Of a stretch of DNA of 53,382 nt, positions 40,029 to 49,929 are shown piece after piece. The notes under the pieces are model-generated. The model did not search any database and was not told the origin of the DNA. It worked only from the letters and a program-made list of their open reading frames with translations. Position 1 is the first letter of the stretch, and the number at the start of each line of letters is the position of its first letter. The translations under genes were made by a program, and so were the position numbers. The DNA comes from an uncultured Burkholderiales bacterium (GTDB lineage Bacteria; Pseudomonadota; Gammaproteobacteria; Burkholderiales; Burkholderiaceae_C): positions 1 to 53,382 of the forward strand of contig CAITHK010000013.1 in assembly GCA_903892175.1 (NCBI GenBank). The letters are read 5' to 3'.

Positions 40029-40391
40029 TCACTTCGTTGGGATTTGTGCAGCACCCGATGCAGGAACCACAGCAGCAGGCATGGCATCGGCCGATGCACC
40101 CACAGCAGGCATCACCACAGCACCTTCGAGCACGCTGCCCGAACTGACAGGACGCAGATTACCGAAATAGGCCAAGGCCAGCGTGCAGACAAAAAATACC
40201 GCAGCCAACACACCGGTGGTACGGGACAAAAAGTTCGCACCGCCACTGGCACCAAACAAACTGCCCGAACTCCCGCTGCCGAAAGCCGCGCCCATGTCGG
40301 CACCTTTGCCGTGCTGCACCAAGATCAGGCCGACCATGGCCAAAGCAGCCAACAACTGGACCACTTGAACGATGTTGAGGATCAAATTCAT
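40029..40391 (-). CDS. secG: Preprotein translocase subunit SecG
   Basis: ALAMVGLILVQHGKGADMGAAFGSGSSGSLFGASGGANFLSRTTGVLAAVFF. Confidence 0.96.
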   Translation of the reverse strand: MNLILNIVQVVQLLAALAMVGLILVQHGKGADMGAAFGSGSSGSLFGASGGANFLSRTTGVLAAVFFVCTLALAYFGNLRPVSSGSVLEGAVVMPAVGASADAMPAAVVPASGAAQIPTK

Positions 40392-40414
40392 AAAAACTCC
40401 GAAATAGCTGTGTC

Positions 40415-41173
40415 TCAGCGGACTGCCGCCGCAATGATGGTCAAAAAGTCAGCCGGCTTTAACGCCGCTCCGCCAATCAAACCCCCATCAATGTCTGGTT
40501 GGCTCAACAGTTGAGCCGCGTTGGCAGCGTTCATGCTGCCACCGTAAAGAATCTGAACACGGTCCGCGTGCGAGGAAGCCGCTTGCAGTTGTGCGCGCAG
40601 CACGGCATGCACGGCTTGCGCTTGCTCTGGCGTGGCCGTTTGACCTGTGCCAATGGCCCACACGGGCTCGTAAGCCACCACGATTTCGCTGATGCAGTGT
40701 CCATTGGTGTGGATGACCGCCGCCAGTTGGCGCTTCACCACCTCTTCGGTTTGACCCGCTTCACGCTCGGCCAAGGTCTCACCCACACACACGATGGGCG
40801 TGATGCCAGCCGACAAGGCGCGTTGCGCTTTGGTCGCGACCAATTCGTCGCTCTCCGCATGGTATTGACGGCGCTCTGAATGGCCCACAATGGCGTACCG
40901 CACCGCAAAGTCTTTCAACATGGCTGCAGAAATTTCACCCGTGTAAGCCCCTTGCTCATGGGCCGACAGGTCTTGCGCGCCCAAGTCCACGCCCGAGCCC
41001 TGTGTGAATTGCCGAACTTGGGACAAATACGCCGCCGGCACACACACCGCCACTTGAGCCTGCTGACCCGCGAGTGCGGCGCTCAAGCCATGTGCAATGC
41101 CGTTCAGCAAGGCCTCGTTGGCAGCCAAGCTGCCATTCATCTTCCAATTGCCTGCAATGAGTTTTTGTTTCAT
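40415..41173 (-). CDS. tpiA: Triosephosphate isomerase
   Basis: [15 protein letters not shown]..., [42 protein letters not shown]. Confidence 0.97.
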   Translation of the reverse strand: MKQKLIAGNWKMNGSLAANEALLNGIAHGLSAALAGQQAQVAVCVPAAYLSQVRQFTQGSGVDLGAQDLSAHEQGAYTGEISAAMLKDFAVRYAIVGHSERRQYHAESDELVATKAQRALSAGITPIVCVGETLAEREAGQTEEVVKRQLAAVIHTNGHCISEIVVAYEPVWAIGTGQTATPEQAQAVHAVLRAQLQAASSHADRVQILYGGSMNAANAAQLLSQPDIDGGLIGGAALKPADFLTIIAAAVR

Positions 41174-42177
41174 GACAAGTTCCAAGTCAGCACAATCTTG
41201 CCGATGTGCTGGTTCGACTCCATCAACCGGTGGGCTTGTTCAGCACCGTCGGTCGAAGCCGCATCAAAGGTTGAGTGGATCACCGGCTTGATGCGACCGG
41301 CTTCGATCAGAGGCCACACATGCTGGCGCAAACTGCTGGCAATGGCCGACTTGAATCCAATCGGACGAGGGCGCAGGGTTGAACCGGTGATGGTCAAACG
41401 ACGGCGCAAAACCAAGCCGGCATTGAAGCCGCTCTTGACCCCGCCTTGCACAGCGATGATGACCAAACGGCCATCTTCTGCCAAGCATTCCACCTCACGC
41501 GCCACATAGTCGCCTGCCACCATGTCGAGCACCACATCCACGCCTTTGCCGTCGGTGAGGCGTTTGACCTCAGCGACAAAGTCGTGTGTTTTGTAATTGA
41601 TGGCGTGATCTGCCCCCAGCGCCACACAGGCAGCGCATTTGTCGTCACTGCCCGCCGTGACGATGACTTGGGCCCCCAGGGCTTTCGCCATCTGGATGGC
41701 CGTGACCCCAATGCCGCTGGAGCCGCCCTGCACCAACAAGGTCTCCCCTGCTTGCAAGCGACCGCGGTCGAACACGTTGCTCCAGACCGTGAAGAAGGTC
41801 TCGGGCAGCGAAGCTGCCTCGACATCGCTCAAGCCTTTGGGGACGGGCAAGCACTGACCCACAGGGGCCACGCAATGGTCAGCATAACCGCCACCCGCCA
41901 CCAAGGCGCACACCCGGTCGCCTACTTTCAAGCCAGCAGCAGCCAGAGCCGCTGTGTCGCCTGAATCGATGACACCGGCCACCTCCAGTCCGGGAACATC
42001 CGATGCACCAGGAGGGACCGGATAGTTGCCAGTGCGCTGCAACACGTCAGGGCGGTTCACGCCACTGGCGCTGACGCGAATCAGCAACTCGCCCGCGCCC
42101 GCCACCGGCATAGACCGTTGGGCAGGGCGCAGCACCTCAGGGGCGCCGGGCGATGTGATCTCAACAATGCGCATCAT
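41170..42177 (-). CDS. NAD(P)H quinone oxidoreductase (zinc-independent MDR family)
   Basis: [21 protein letters not shown]..., [56 protein letters not shown]. Confidence 0.92.
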   Translation of the reverse strand: MMRIVEITSPGAPEVLRPAQRSMPVAGAGELLIRVSASGVNRPDVLQRTGNYPVPPGASDVPGLEVAGVIDSGDTAALAAAGLKVGDRVCALVAGGGYADHCVAPVGQCLPVPKGLSDVEAASLPETFFTVWSNVFDRGRLQAGETLLVQGGSSGIGVTAIQMAKALGAQVIVTAGSDDKCAACVALGADHAINYKTHDFVAEVKRLTDGKGVDVVLDMVAGDYVAREVECLAEDGRLVIIAVQGGVKSGFNAGLVLRRRLTITGSTLRPRPIGFKSAIASSLRQHVWPLIEAGRIKPVIHSTFDAASTDGAEQAHRLMESNQHIGKIVLTWNLS

Positions 42178-42199
42178 GTCCGTCACCTGGGCTGTCCAA

Positions 42200-44434
42200 T
42201 CAAGACTGGTGGTCTGGATGGGCATCACCTGCATGGGGACGCTCAGCGTGCTGGGCTTCAGCCTGCTGGTGGTCTGCATGCTGGCGCTCACCGCGGTGGT
42301 GACGCTGCTCGCCTTGATGTTCACCCTGATGCTCGGCAGCAGGACGCTCGGTCAAGGCTTTCATCGACAGCTTGACGCGGCCTTTTTCGTCCGTCTCAAG
42401 CACTTTGACGCGCACAATTTGACCTTCGGCCAACACATCGGTGACCTTGGCAATGCGCTCGTGGCTGATTTGGCTGATGTGCAGCAAACCGTCTTTGCCA
42501 GGCAACAGGTTGACCAAAGCGCCGAAGTCCAAGATCTTGGTGATCGGGCCTTCGTAGACCTTGCCAATTTCAACTTCTGCCGTGATCTGCTCGATGCGCT
42601 TTTTGGCCTCTTCGGCTTTGTCTCCGTCGGTGGCTGCGATGGTGATGGTGCCGTCTTCGTCGATGTTGATTTGGCAACCGGTTTCTTCGGTCAAGGCACG
42701 GATCACCGAGCCGCCTTTGCCAATCACGTCACGGATTTTTTCGGGGTTGATCTTCATGGTGAAGAGTTTGGGCGCAAAGTCAGACACTTGCGTGTTGGCC
42801 TCGCCCATGGCGTCTTGCATCTTGCCCAAAATGTGCATGCGGGCTTCTTTGGCTTGAGCCAGGGCCACTTGCATGATTTCTTTGGTGATGCCTTGGATCT
42901 TGATGTCCATTTGCAAAGCGGTGATGCCGTGGGTGGTACCGGCCACTTTGAAGTCCATATCGCCCAGGTGATCCTCGTCACCCAAGATGTCGGTCAAGAC
43001 GGCGAAACGGTTGCCTTCTTTGATCAGGCCCATGGCGATACCGGCCACGTGCGCTTTCATGGGCACGCCAGCGTCCATCAACGACAAACAGCCGCCGCAC
43101 ACGGAGGCCATGGAAGATGAACCGTTGGATTCCGTGATCTCAGACACCACACGCAGGGTGTACGGGAATTCTTCTTTGCTTGGCAACACCGCCACCAAGG
43201 CACGCTTGGCCAAACGACCGTGGCCGATTTCGCGGCGCTTGGTGCTGCCCATGCGGCCCACTTCGCCGGTGGCAAAGGGAGGCATGTTGTAGTGCATCAT
43301 GAAACGGTCTTCGTATTCACCCGCCAAAGCGTCGATGCGCTGAGCGTCGCGCTCGGTGCCCAAGGTGGTCACCACTAAAGCTTGGGTTTCGCCACGCGTG
43401 AACAAGGCCGAACCGTGGGTACGGGGCAACACGCTGTTGCGGATTTCGATGGGACGCACGGTGCGGGTGTCGCGGCCATCGATGCGGGGCTCGCCTGCCA
43501 AAATTTGGCTGCGCACGATGCGCGCCTCGATGTCGAACAACATGCTCTCGACTTTGACAGCGTCAAACTCCACGCCATCGGCCTTGAGGCCAGCCATCAC
43601 GGCGGCATAGGCTTCGCGGCAAGCATGGGTACGGGCTTGTTTGTTGCGGATTTGGTAGGCAGCGCGCAGCTTGTCTTCGGCTTGTGCATTGACCTTGGCG
43701 ATCAGTGGCTCGTCCTTGGCAGGCGCAGTCCAATCCCAAGCGGGTTTGCCTGCATCACGCACCAATTCGTGGATGGCGTTGATGGCAATGTTGCCTTGCT
43801 CGTGGCCGAACACCACAGCACCCAACATGATGTCTTCCGACAATTGTTGGGCTTCAGATTCCACCATCAACACAGCCGCTTCGGTGCCGGCCACCACCAA
43901 ATCCATCACGCTGTCTTTGCGCTGGGTTTGGCCTGGGTTCAAGACATATTCGCCATTGATGTAACCCACGCGCGCGGCACCAATGGGGCCGTTGAAAGGA
44001 ATGCCAGAGATGCTCAAAGCAGCGGACACAGCGATCAAGGCGGCAATGTCAGCATCCACTTCAGGATTCAAGGACACGGTGTGAATCACCACGTGCACGT
44101 CGTTGTAGAAACCTTCTGGGAACAAAGGACGGATGGGGCGATCGATCAGACGACTGGTCAGTGTCTCGTGCTCGCTGGGCTTGGCTTCACGCTTGAAAAA
44201 GCTGCCAGGAATCTTGCCTGCAGCGTAGGTTTTCTCGATGTAGTCCACGGTCAGGGGGAAGAAGTCTTGGCCAGCTTTGGCGATCTTCGAACCCACCACG
44301 GTGGCCAAGACCACGGTGTCGTCCATGTTGACGAGCACAGCGCCGCCAGCTTGACGCGCGACTTCGCCGGTTTCCATGGTGACCGAATGCTGGCCCCACT
44401 GGAAGGTTTTGGTGACTTTATTGAAAAGTGACAT
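42200..44434 (-). CDS. pnp: Polyribonucleotide nucleotidyltransferase (PNPase)
   Basis: [47 protein letters not shown]...; KH and S1 domains ([43 protein letters not shown]). Confidence 0.97.
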   Translation of the reverse strand: MSLFNKVTKTFQWGQHSVTMETGEVARQAGGAVLVNMDDTVVLATVVGSKIAKAGQDFFPLTVDYIEKTYAAGKIPGSFFKREAKPSEHETLTSRLIDRPIRPLFPEGFYNDVHVVIHTVSLNPEVDADIAALIAVSAALSISGIPFNGPIGAARVGYINGEYVLNPGQTQRKDSVMDLVVAGTEAAVLMVESEAQQLSEDIMLGAVVFGHEQGNIAINAIHELVRDAGKPAWDWTAPAKDEPLIAKVNAQAEDKLRAAYQIRNKQARTHACREAYAAVMAGLKADGVEFDAVKVESMLFDIEARIVRSQILAGEPRIDGRDTRTVRPIEIRNSVLPRTHGSALFTRGETQALVVTTLGTERDAQRIDALAGEYEDRFMMHYNMPPFATGEVGRMGSTKRREIGHGRLAKRALVAVLPSKEEFPYTLRVVSEITESNGSSSMASVCGGCLSLMDAGVPMKAHVAGIAMGLIKEGNRFAVLTDILGDEDHLGDMDFKVAGTTHGITALQMDIKIQGITKEIMQVALAQAKEARMHILGKMQDAMGEANTQVSDFAPKLFTMKINPEKIRDVIGKGGSVIRALTEETGCQINIDEDGTITIAATDGDKAEEAKKRIEQITAEVEIGKVYEGPITKILDFGALVNLLPGKDGLLHISQISHERIAKVTDVLAEGQIVRVKVLETDEKGRVKLSMKALTERPAAEHQGEHQGEQRHHRGERQHADHQQAEAQHAERPHAGDAHPDHQS

Positions 44435-44509
44435 GGTTTTCTCCTAAAGAGTTTGGGAAGTGCAGGCCACTTCGCCGAAGCCCGGAGGAACTGGTGCAGC
44501 AAACGATGC

Positions 44510-44546
44510 CATTCCAAAAAAACCCACCAGGCAGCTTTTTTGGAAT
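44510..44546 (-). promoter_or_regulatory. Long stem-loop in the rpsO-pnp intergenic region / pnp leader
   Basis: CATTCCAAAAAA / TTTTTTGGAATG, 12-bp arms, between rpsO and pnp. Confidence 0.6.
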
Positions 44547-44613
44547 GACACAGCTTTTCGAATCTGCGCCTCGTTCTGTTCCGTTGGTTGAAAAATTCAG
44601 TGCAACAAGTGCA

Positions 44614-44647
44614 AAACGCCTGAGCTATTCAAATAACTCAGGCGTTT
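44614..44647. terminator. Stem-loop downstream of rpsO (terminator-like)
   Basis: AAACGCCTGAG-CTATTCAAATAA-CTCAGGCGTTT, 11-bp perfect arms. Confidence 0.65.
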
Positions 44648-44664
44648 GTCGCGAACTTCAGACC

Positions 44665-44928
44665 TTACTTGCGCAGGCCAAGCTTGGCGATCAAAGCAGC
44701 GTAACGGTCAAAGTCTTTGGACTTGAGGTAGTCGAGCAATTTGCGACGACGGCTCACCATGCGCAACAAGCCACGACGACCGTGATGGTCTTTGGCGTGG
44801 GTCTTGAAGTGAGGGGTGAGTTCGTTGATGCGGGCGGTCAGCAGTGCAACTTGCACTTCAGGACTACCTGTATCACCAGCGGCGCGTGCGTTGTCTTTGA
44901 CAACTTCAGCAATTTTTGCAGTCAGCAT
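44665..44928 (-). CDS. rpsO: 30S ribosomal protein S15
   Basis: [69 protein letters not shown]... Confidence 0.97.
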   Translation of the reverse strand: MLTAKIAEVVKDNARAAGDTGSPEVQVALLTARINELTPHFKTHAKDHHGRRGLLRMVSRRRKLLDYLKSKDFDRYAALIAKLGLRK

Positions 44929-45042
44929 GAGTTTTCCTTTGATGTTTGACTTGCGTTGGGCCTTGGAACTTAGGCCCAACGTGCTTGCTCTATCCAAACG
45001 GTAAAGCCCACAGAGTATAGCAAACCCTCGTCCAGCGTCGTT

Positions 45043-46083
45043 TCAGGCCAAATCAGCCAAGGGCCAACGCGGTTTGATGTCAAAACTGTAGGCGGTGGAC
45101 AGCCCCTGGGGGCCCGGGGGCTGGGACTGCAAGCGCATGGCAGCTGCCATCGCAATCATGGCGCCGTTGTCGGTGCACAAATGCAACTCGGGGTAATGCA
45201 CCCTAAAGTTCAAACGCTCACAGGCCGCATTCAATTGCTCGCGCAAATGGCGGTTGGCCCCCACCCCACCGGCCACCACCAAACGCGTCAAACCTGTTTG
45301 GCGCAAGGCAGCCAATGACTTTTTCAACAACACCTCGACAATGGCCGCCTCGGTGGAAGCGGCCAAATCGGCTTTGCGCGCCCCCAGTTGATCGCCCAGC
45401 TTTTGCGCTTGCGTGAGCACCGCTGTTTTGAGGCCCGCAAACGAAAAATCCAAGTCCCCGCTGTGCAACAAGGGGCGCGGCAGTTTGAAAGCTGATCTGT
45501 CGCCCTGTTGCGCCAATTGGGACAAAGCGGGACCTCCTGGGTAGCCCAAACCCATCAGTTTGGCCGATTTGTCAAAAGCCTCCCCTGCCGCGTCGTCGAT
45601 GGTTTCACCCAACAGCTCATAGCGCCCCACGCCATCGACTTGCATCAACTGCGTGTGCCCGCCCGAGACCAGCAAGGCCACAAAAGGAAACTCGGGCGCA
45701 TCCTCACTCAAGAACGGCGACAGCAAATGGCCTTCTAAATGGTGCACCCCCAACACAGGCTTGCCCAAAGCCGCACCCAAGGCACAAGCCACACCGGCCC
45801 CAACCAACAAGGCACCCGCCAAGCCTGGGCCGCGGGTGTAAGCCACCACGTCCACATCTTGCAAGCTTTCATGCGCGCTCGCCAACACCTCACGCGCCAA
45901 CGGGATCACGCGACGAATGTGGTCGCGGCTGGCCAACTCAGGCACCACGCCGCCATAGGCCTGGTGCATGGCGATTTGACTGTGCAGCGCATGCGACAAC
46001 AAACGGGGCAAGGCCTGGCCTTCAGTGCGCACCAAAGCCACACCGGTTTCGTCACAAGAGGATTCAATACCAAGGATCAACAT
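45043..46083 (-). CDS. tsaD: tRNA N6-adenosine threonylcarbamoyltransferase TsaD
   Basis: [18 protein letters not shown]..., [35 protein letters not shown]. Confidence 0.97.
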   Translation of the reverse strand: MLILGIESSCDETGVALVRTEGQALPRLLSHALHSQIAMHQAYGGVVPELASRDHIRRVIPLAREVLASAHESLQDVDVVAYTRGPGLAGALLVGAGVACALGAALGKPVLGVHHLEGHLLSPFLSEDAPEFPFVALLVSGGHTQLMQVDGVGRYELLGETIDDAAGEAFDKSAKLMGLGYPGGPALSQLAQQGDRSAFKLPRPLLHSGDLDFSFAGLKTAVLTQAQKLGDQLGARKADLAASTEAAIVEVLLKKSLAALRQTGLTRLVVAGGVGANRHLREQLNAACERLNFRVHYPELHLCTDNGAMIAMAAAMRLQSQPPGPQGLSTAYSFDIKPRWPLADLA

Positions 46084-46165
46084 AGTGGCAGAGTTTAGGT
46101 GTGCCAATTGGCGCACAACTTGCATGACTCTTGAGGACACCGCGTTTGCCCTGAAAGTTTCTGCA

Positions 46166-46819
46166 ATGAAAGCCAGCCCCAAGAAGTCCAAACCCCAAGA
46201 AGCCTTGCGCATCGTGGTGGTGGCACCCGACTTGGTGGTGAGCGATCCCGACGACGACCACGCCCGCACCCAGGCCGAGCGTTCGCGTGCGCTACGCATT
46301 GGCTTGCTTGAAAGCGGCTTCAACCTGATCGCCACACTGCCAGCCGATGTGTTTTTGGCCGATCGCATCAGCCAATTGCAACCCGACCTGATCATTGTGG
46401 ACGCCGAGTCAGAAGCACGTGACGCGCTAGAGCATGTGGTGTTTGCCACCCGTGATGCGCGCCGTCCCATAGTGTTGTTCACCGATGACAGCGACACCAG
46501 CCATGTGCGCGATGCGGTGGCGGTGGGCGTTTCCGCCTACATCGTGGACGGTCTCTCCAGCACGCGCATTCGTCCCATCTTGGATGTGGCGATGGCACGC
46601 TTTGAGTACGAACAAAACTTACGCCATGAGCGCGACCAAGCCCGCCACGCACTCAATGAAAGGGGTTTGGTGGAGCGTGCCAAAGCCCTGCTGATGGACA
46701 AACAAGCACTCTCCGAAGCGCAAGCCCATGTCAAATTGCGCAAAGTGGCCATGGACAAGGGCCTCAAGTTGGGCGAAGTGGCGCAGCGGATCTTGGACAT
46801 GGCAGACCTGCTGTCCTAA
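46166..46819 (+). CDS. nasT: ANTAR-domain response regulator, NasT-like
   Basis: Receiver-like domain ([38 protein letters not shown]) and C-terminal ANTAR helix ([53 protein letters not shown]). Confidence 0.9.
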   Translation: MKASPKKSKPQEALRIVVVAPDLVVSDPDDDHARTQAERSRALRIGLLESGFNLIATLPADVFLADRISQLQPDLIIVDAESEARDALEHVVFATRDARRPIVLFTDDSDTSHVRDAVAVGVSAYIVDGLSSTRIRPILDVAMARFEYEQNLRHERDQARHALNERGLVERAKALLMDKQALSEAQAHVKLRKVAMDKGLKLGEVAQRILDMADLLS

Positions 46820-46926
46820 GTTGGTGCACCGCGCCCTGAATGCACTGGATTGCGCACCCAATCAGGGCAAACCATGGGCCGAAATGCCTAGGTTGAGCTG
46901 GCACAAGCTTTGCATTACTCAGTCAT

Positions 46927-47005
46927 AACCCTCCAAGGTTTGAACGGACAAAGGCGTCCCCAGACATGGCTCTCTTGAGCTGTTTCTGAGGGCGCCTTTT
47001 TCTTT
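46927..47005 (+). promoter_or_regulatory. Candidate ANTAR antitermination leader with overlapping terminator
   Basis: Hexaloop hairpin GGAC-AAAGGC-GTCC (46946-46959) overlaps the 5' arm of a long terminator AAAGGCGTCCCCAGA...TCTGAGGGCGCCTTTTTCTTT (46950-47005). Confidence 0.65.
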
Positions 47006-47049
47006 GTCCAAACACTGTTGGAGCTGTCTATTTTTTCAAGGAGTGATTC

Positions 47050-48294
47050 ATGTCCGAACTGTTGGAGACCCCTATGAGCCGTCGCAATGTCTTGCAAGCT
47101 GCCACCGCCAGCGCCCTCACCATCGCCCCTGCTTTGCGCGCAGCGGTCTACGCCCAAGGCTCGGACAAGCCCGAGAAAGAAGAAGTGCGCATTGGCTTCA
47201 TTCCGCTGACCGACTGCGCCAGCGTGGTCATGGCCTCAGTGTTGGGCATCGACAAAAAATACGGCGTCAAGATCATTCCCACCAAAGAAGCCAGTTGGGC
47301 CGGTGTGCGTGACAAATTGGTCAACGGCGAATTGGACTTTGCCCACGTGCTCTATGGCTTGGTCTACGGCGTGCACTTGGGCACCTCGGGCCCAAAGAAA
47401 GACATGGCCGTGCTGATGACGATCAACCAAAACGGCCAGGCCATCACCTTGAGCAAAAAACTGGCAGACAAAGGGGCAGTGGATGCAGCCAGCCTGGCCA
47501 AGTTGATGAACACCGAAAAGCGCGAATACACCTTTGCCCAAACCTTCCCCACTGGCACCCACGCCATGTGGCTGTACTACTGGTTGGCCAGTGTGGGCAT
47601 CAACCCCCTGAAAGACGCCAAGGTCATCACCGTGCCGCCACCCCAAATGGTGGCCAATATGCGCGTGGGCAACATGGACGGCTACTGCGTGGGTGAGCCT
47701 TGGGGCCACCGCGCCATTGCCGACGGCATTGGCATCACCGCCACCACCACCCAAGACATTTGGCAAGACCACCCAGAAAAAGTGCTGGGCACCACGGCTG
47801 AGTTCGTCAAAAAATACCCCAATACCGCGCGCGCCGTGACGGCCGCCATTTTGGAAGCTGGCAAATGGATCGATGCGGGCTTGCAAAACAAGATGAAGAT
47901 GGCCGAGACGATTGCCGACAAAGCCTATGTCAACACCAGTGTGGACGTGATCAACCAGCGCATCTTGGGCCGTTACCAAAACGGCATGGGCAAAACCTGG
48001 GACGACCCCCACCACATGAAGTTCTATGCCGACGGCCAAGCCACCTTCCCCTACCTCTCGGACGGCATGTGGTTCTTGACCCAGCACAAGCGCTGGGGTT
48101 TGCTCAAAGACCACCCCGACTACCTGAACGTGGCCAAAGAAATCAACCACCTGGATGTGTACAAGCAAGCGGCCACGGCCAGCAAAACCCCGGTGCCCAA
48201 AGAAGTTATGCGCACCAGCAAGTTGGTCGACGGCGTGGTATGGGACGGCAAAGACCCCAAGAAATACGCTGACGGCTTCAAAGTCAAAGCTTGA
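47050..48294 (+). CDS. Nitrate/nitrite ABC transporter substrate-binding protein (NrtA/CmpA-like)
   Basis: SRRNVLQAATASALTIAPALRAAVYAQG N-terminus, then IGFIPLTDCASVVMASVLGIDKKYGVKIIPTKEASWAGVRDKLVNGELDFAHVLYG. Confidence 0.92.
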   Translation: MSELLETPMSRRNVLQAATASALTIAPALRAAVYAQGSDKPEKEEVRIGFIPLTDCASVVMASVLGIDKKYGVKIIPTKEASWAGVRDKLVNGELDFAHVLYGLVYGVHLGTSGPKKDMAVLMTINQNGQAITLSKKLADKGAVDAASLAKLMNTEKREYTFAQTFPTGTHAMWLYYWLASVGINPLKDAKVITVPPPQMVANMRVGNMDGYCVGEPWGHRAIADGIGITATTTQDIWQDHPEKVLGTTAEFVKKYPNTARAVTAAILEAGKWIDAGLQNKMKMAETIADKAYVNTSVDVINQRILGRYQNGMGKTWDDPHHMKFYADGQATFPYLSDGMWFLTQHKRWGLLKDHPDYLNVAKEINHLDVYKQAATASKTPVPKEVMRTSKLVDGVVWDGKDPKKYADGFKVKA

Positions 48295-48304
48295 GGACAT
48301 CGGC

Positions 48305-49099
48305 ATGTTGGCTCGCTCTTTCAAATCGCTGCTGTCGCAAGCATTGCCACCTTTTCTGGGGCTGGCCCTGCTGGTGGGCATCTGGTCGTTGGTGTCCCTC
48401 AGCAGCACCAACAATTTCCCTTCACCCAGTGCCACCCTGGTGCAAGCCATCTCGGTCTTCAGTGACCCGTTCTACAGCAACGGCCCCAACGACCAAGGCG
48501 TGGGCTGGAACGTGCTGAGCTCGCTCAAGCGCGTGGCCATGGGCTTTGGCTTGGCGGCGCTGGTGGGCATTCCGATGGGCTTTTTGATTGGGCGTTTCGA
48601 TTTTTTGTCGCGCATGTTCAACCCGCTCATCAGCTTGTTGCGTCCCGTGTCCCCACTGGCTTGGTTGCCCATTGGCTTGTTGGTGTTCAAGGGTGCCAAC
48701 CCAGCGGCCATTTGGACCATCTTCATCTGCTCGATCTGGCCCATGGTCATCAACACGGCGGTGGGTGTGCAACGCGTGCCCCAAGACTACATGAACGTGG
48801 CGCGTGTGCTCAATCTGTCTGAGTGGAAGATCATCACCAAAATTCTGTTCCCGGCGGTGTTGCCTTACATGCTCACGGGCGTGCGCTTGGCGGTGGGCAC
48901 GGCGTGGCTGGTGATCGTCGCTGCCGAGATGCTGACCGGTGGCGTGGGCATTGGCTTTTGGGTCTGGGACGAGTGGAACAACCTGAACGTCAAAAACATC
49001 ATCATCGCCATCTTTGTGATTGGCATCGTCGGCTTGGTGCTGGAGTACGCACTCATCAAACTCGCCACCGCATTCACCTTTGAGGAGGTGCGTTCATGA
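48305..49099 (+). CDS. Nitrate ABC transporter permease (NrtB-like)
   Basis: MLARSFKSLLSQALPPFLGLALLVGIWSLVS..., PVSPLAWLPIGLLVFKGANPAAIWTIFICSIWPMVINTAVGVQ. Confidence 0.93.
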   Translation: MLARSFKSLLSQALPPFLGLALLVGIWSLVSLSSTNNFPSPSATLVQAISVFSDPFYSNGPNDQGVGWNVLSSLKRVAMGFGLAALVGIPMGFLIGRFDFLSRMFNPLISLLRPVSPLAWLPIGLLVFKGANPAAIWTIFICSIWPMVINTAVGVQRVPQDYMNVARVLNLSEWKIITKILFPAVLPYMLTGVRLAVGTAWLVIVAAEMLTGGVGIGFWVWDEWNNLNVKNIIIAIFVIGIVGLVLEYALIKLATAFTFEEVRS

Positions 49100-49929
49100 A
49101 TGCCTCGCTGACCCACAAGTTCTTAGAAATCCAGGGCATCGCCCAAACCTTTCGCACCGCCAAAGGCGACTTCCCCGCCCTGCGCGACATCGACTTGACG
49201 GTGGGCAAAGGCGAGTTTGTCGCCCTGATTGGCCACTCGGGTTGCGGCAAGTCCACCTTGCTCAACCTGATTGCCGGACTGACCACTCCCACCCAAGGCA
49301 GCCTGATTTGTGCCAACCGTGAAATCTCAGGCCCCGGCCCAGAGCGTGCCGTGGTGTTCCAAAACCACTCGCTGCTGCCCTGGTTGACTTGCTACGAAAA
49401 CATCTATTTGGGGGTCGAGCGTGTGTTTGGCCAATCCGGCTTGGTCGACGGCAAAACCAAAGAGACCAAGCTGCAACTCAAAGCACGCACCGATGCGGCC
49501 CTGGACTTGGTGGGTTTGAGCCATGCAGCACACAAGCGGCCCGGAGAAATTTCGGGCGGCATGAAACAACGCGTGGGCATTGCCCGGGCCTTGGCCATGG
49601 AACCCCAGGTGTTGCTGATGGATGAACCATTTGGCGCCCTTGATGCGTTGACACGCGCCAAGCTGCAAGACGAACTACTGTCCATCGTGGCGGCCACGCA
49701 CAGCACGGTCGTGATGGTGACCCACGATGTGGACGAGGCCGTGCTGCTGTCCGACAAGATTGTGATGATGACCAATGGCCCCGCCGCCACCATTGGAGAA
49801 GTGCTCAGTGTCGAGCTGCCACGCCCGCGCTCGCGCGTGCAACTGGCGGACGACCCGCGCTACTTGCAGTATCGCAAGGCCGTGATCGACTTTTTGTACA
49901 CGCGCCAAGCGCATGTGGAGAAAACATGA
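49096..49929 (+). CDS. Nitrate ABC transporter ATP-binding protein (NrtC/D-like)
   Basis: LIGHSGCGKSTLLNLIAGLTTPTQG, EISGGMKQRVGIARALAMEPQVLLMDEPFGALDALTR. Confidence 0.94.
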   Translation: MNASLTHKFLEIQGIAQTFRTAKGDFPALRDIDLTVGKGEFVALIGHSGCGKSTLLNLIAGLTTPTQGSLICANREISGPGPERAVVFQNHSLLPWLTCYENIYLGVERVFGQSGLVDGKTKETKLQLKARTDAALDLVGLSHAAHKRPGEISGGMKQRVGIARALAMEPQVLLMDEPFGALDALTRAKLQDELLSIVAATHSTVVMVTHDVDEAVLLSDKIVMMTNGPAATIGEVLSVELPRPRSRVQLADDPRYLQYRKAVIDFLYTRQAHVEKT

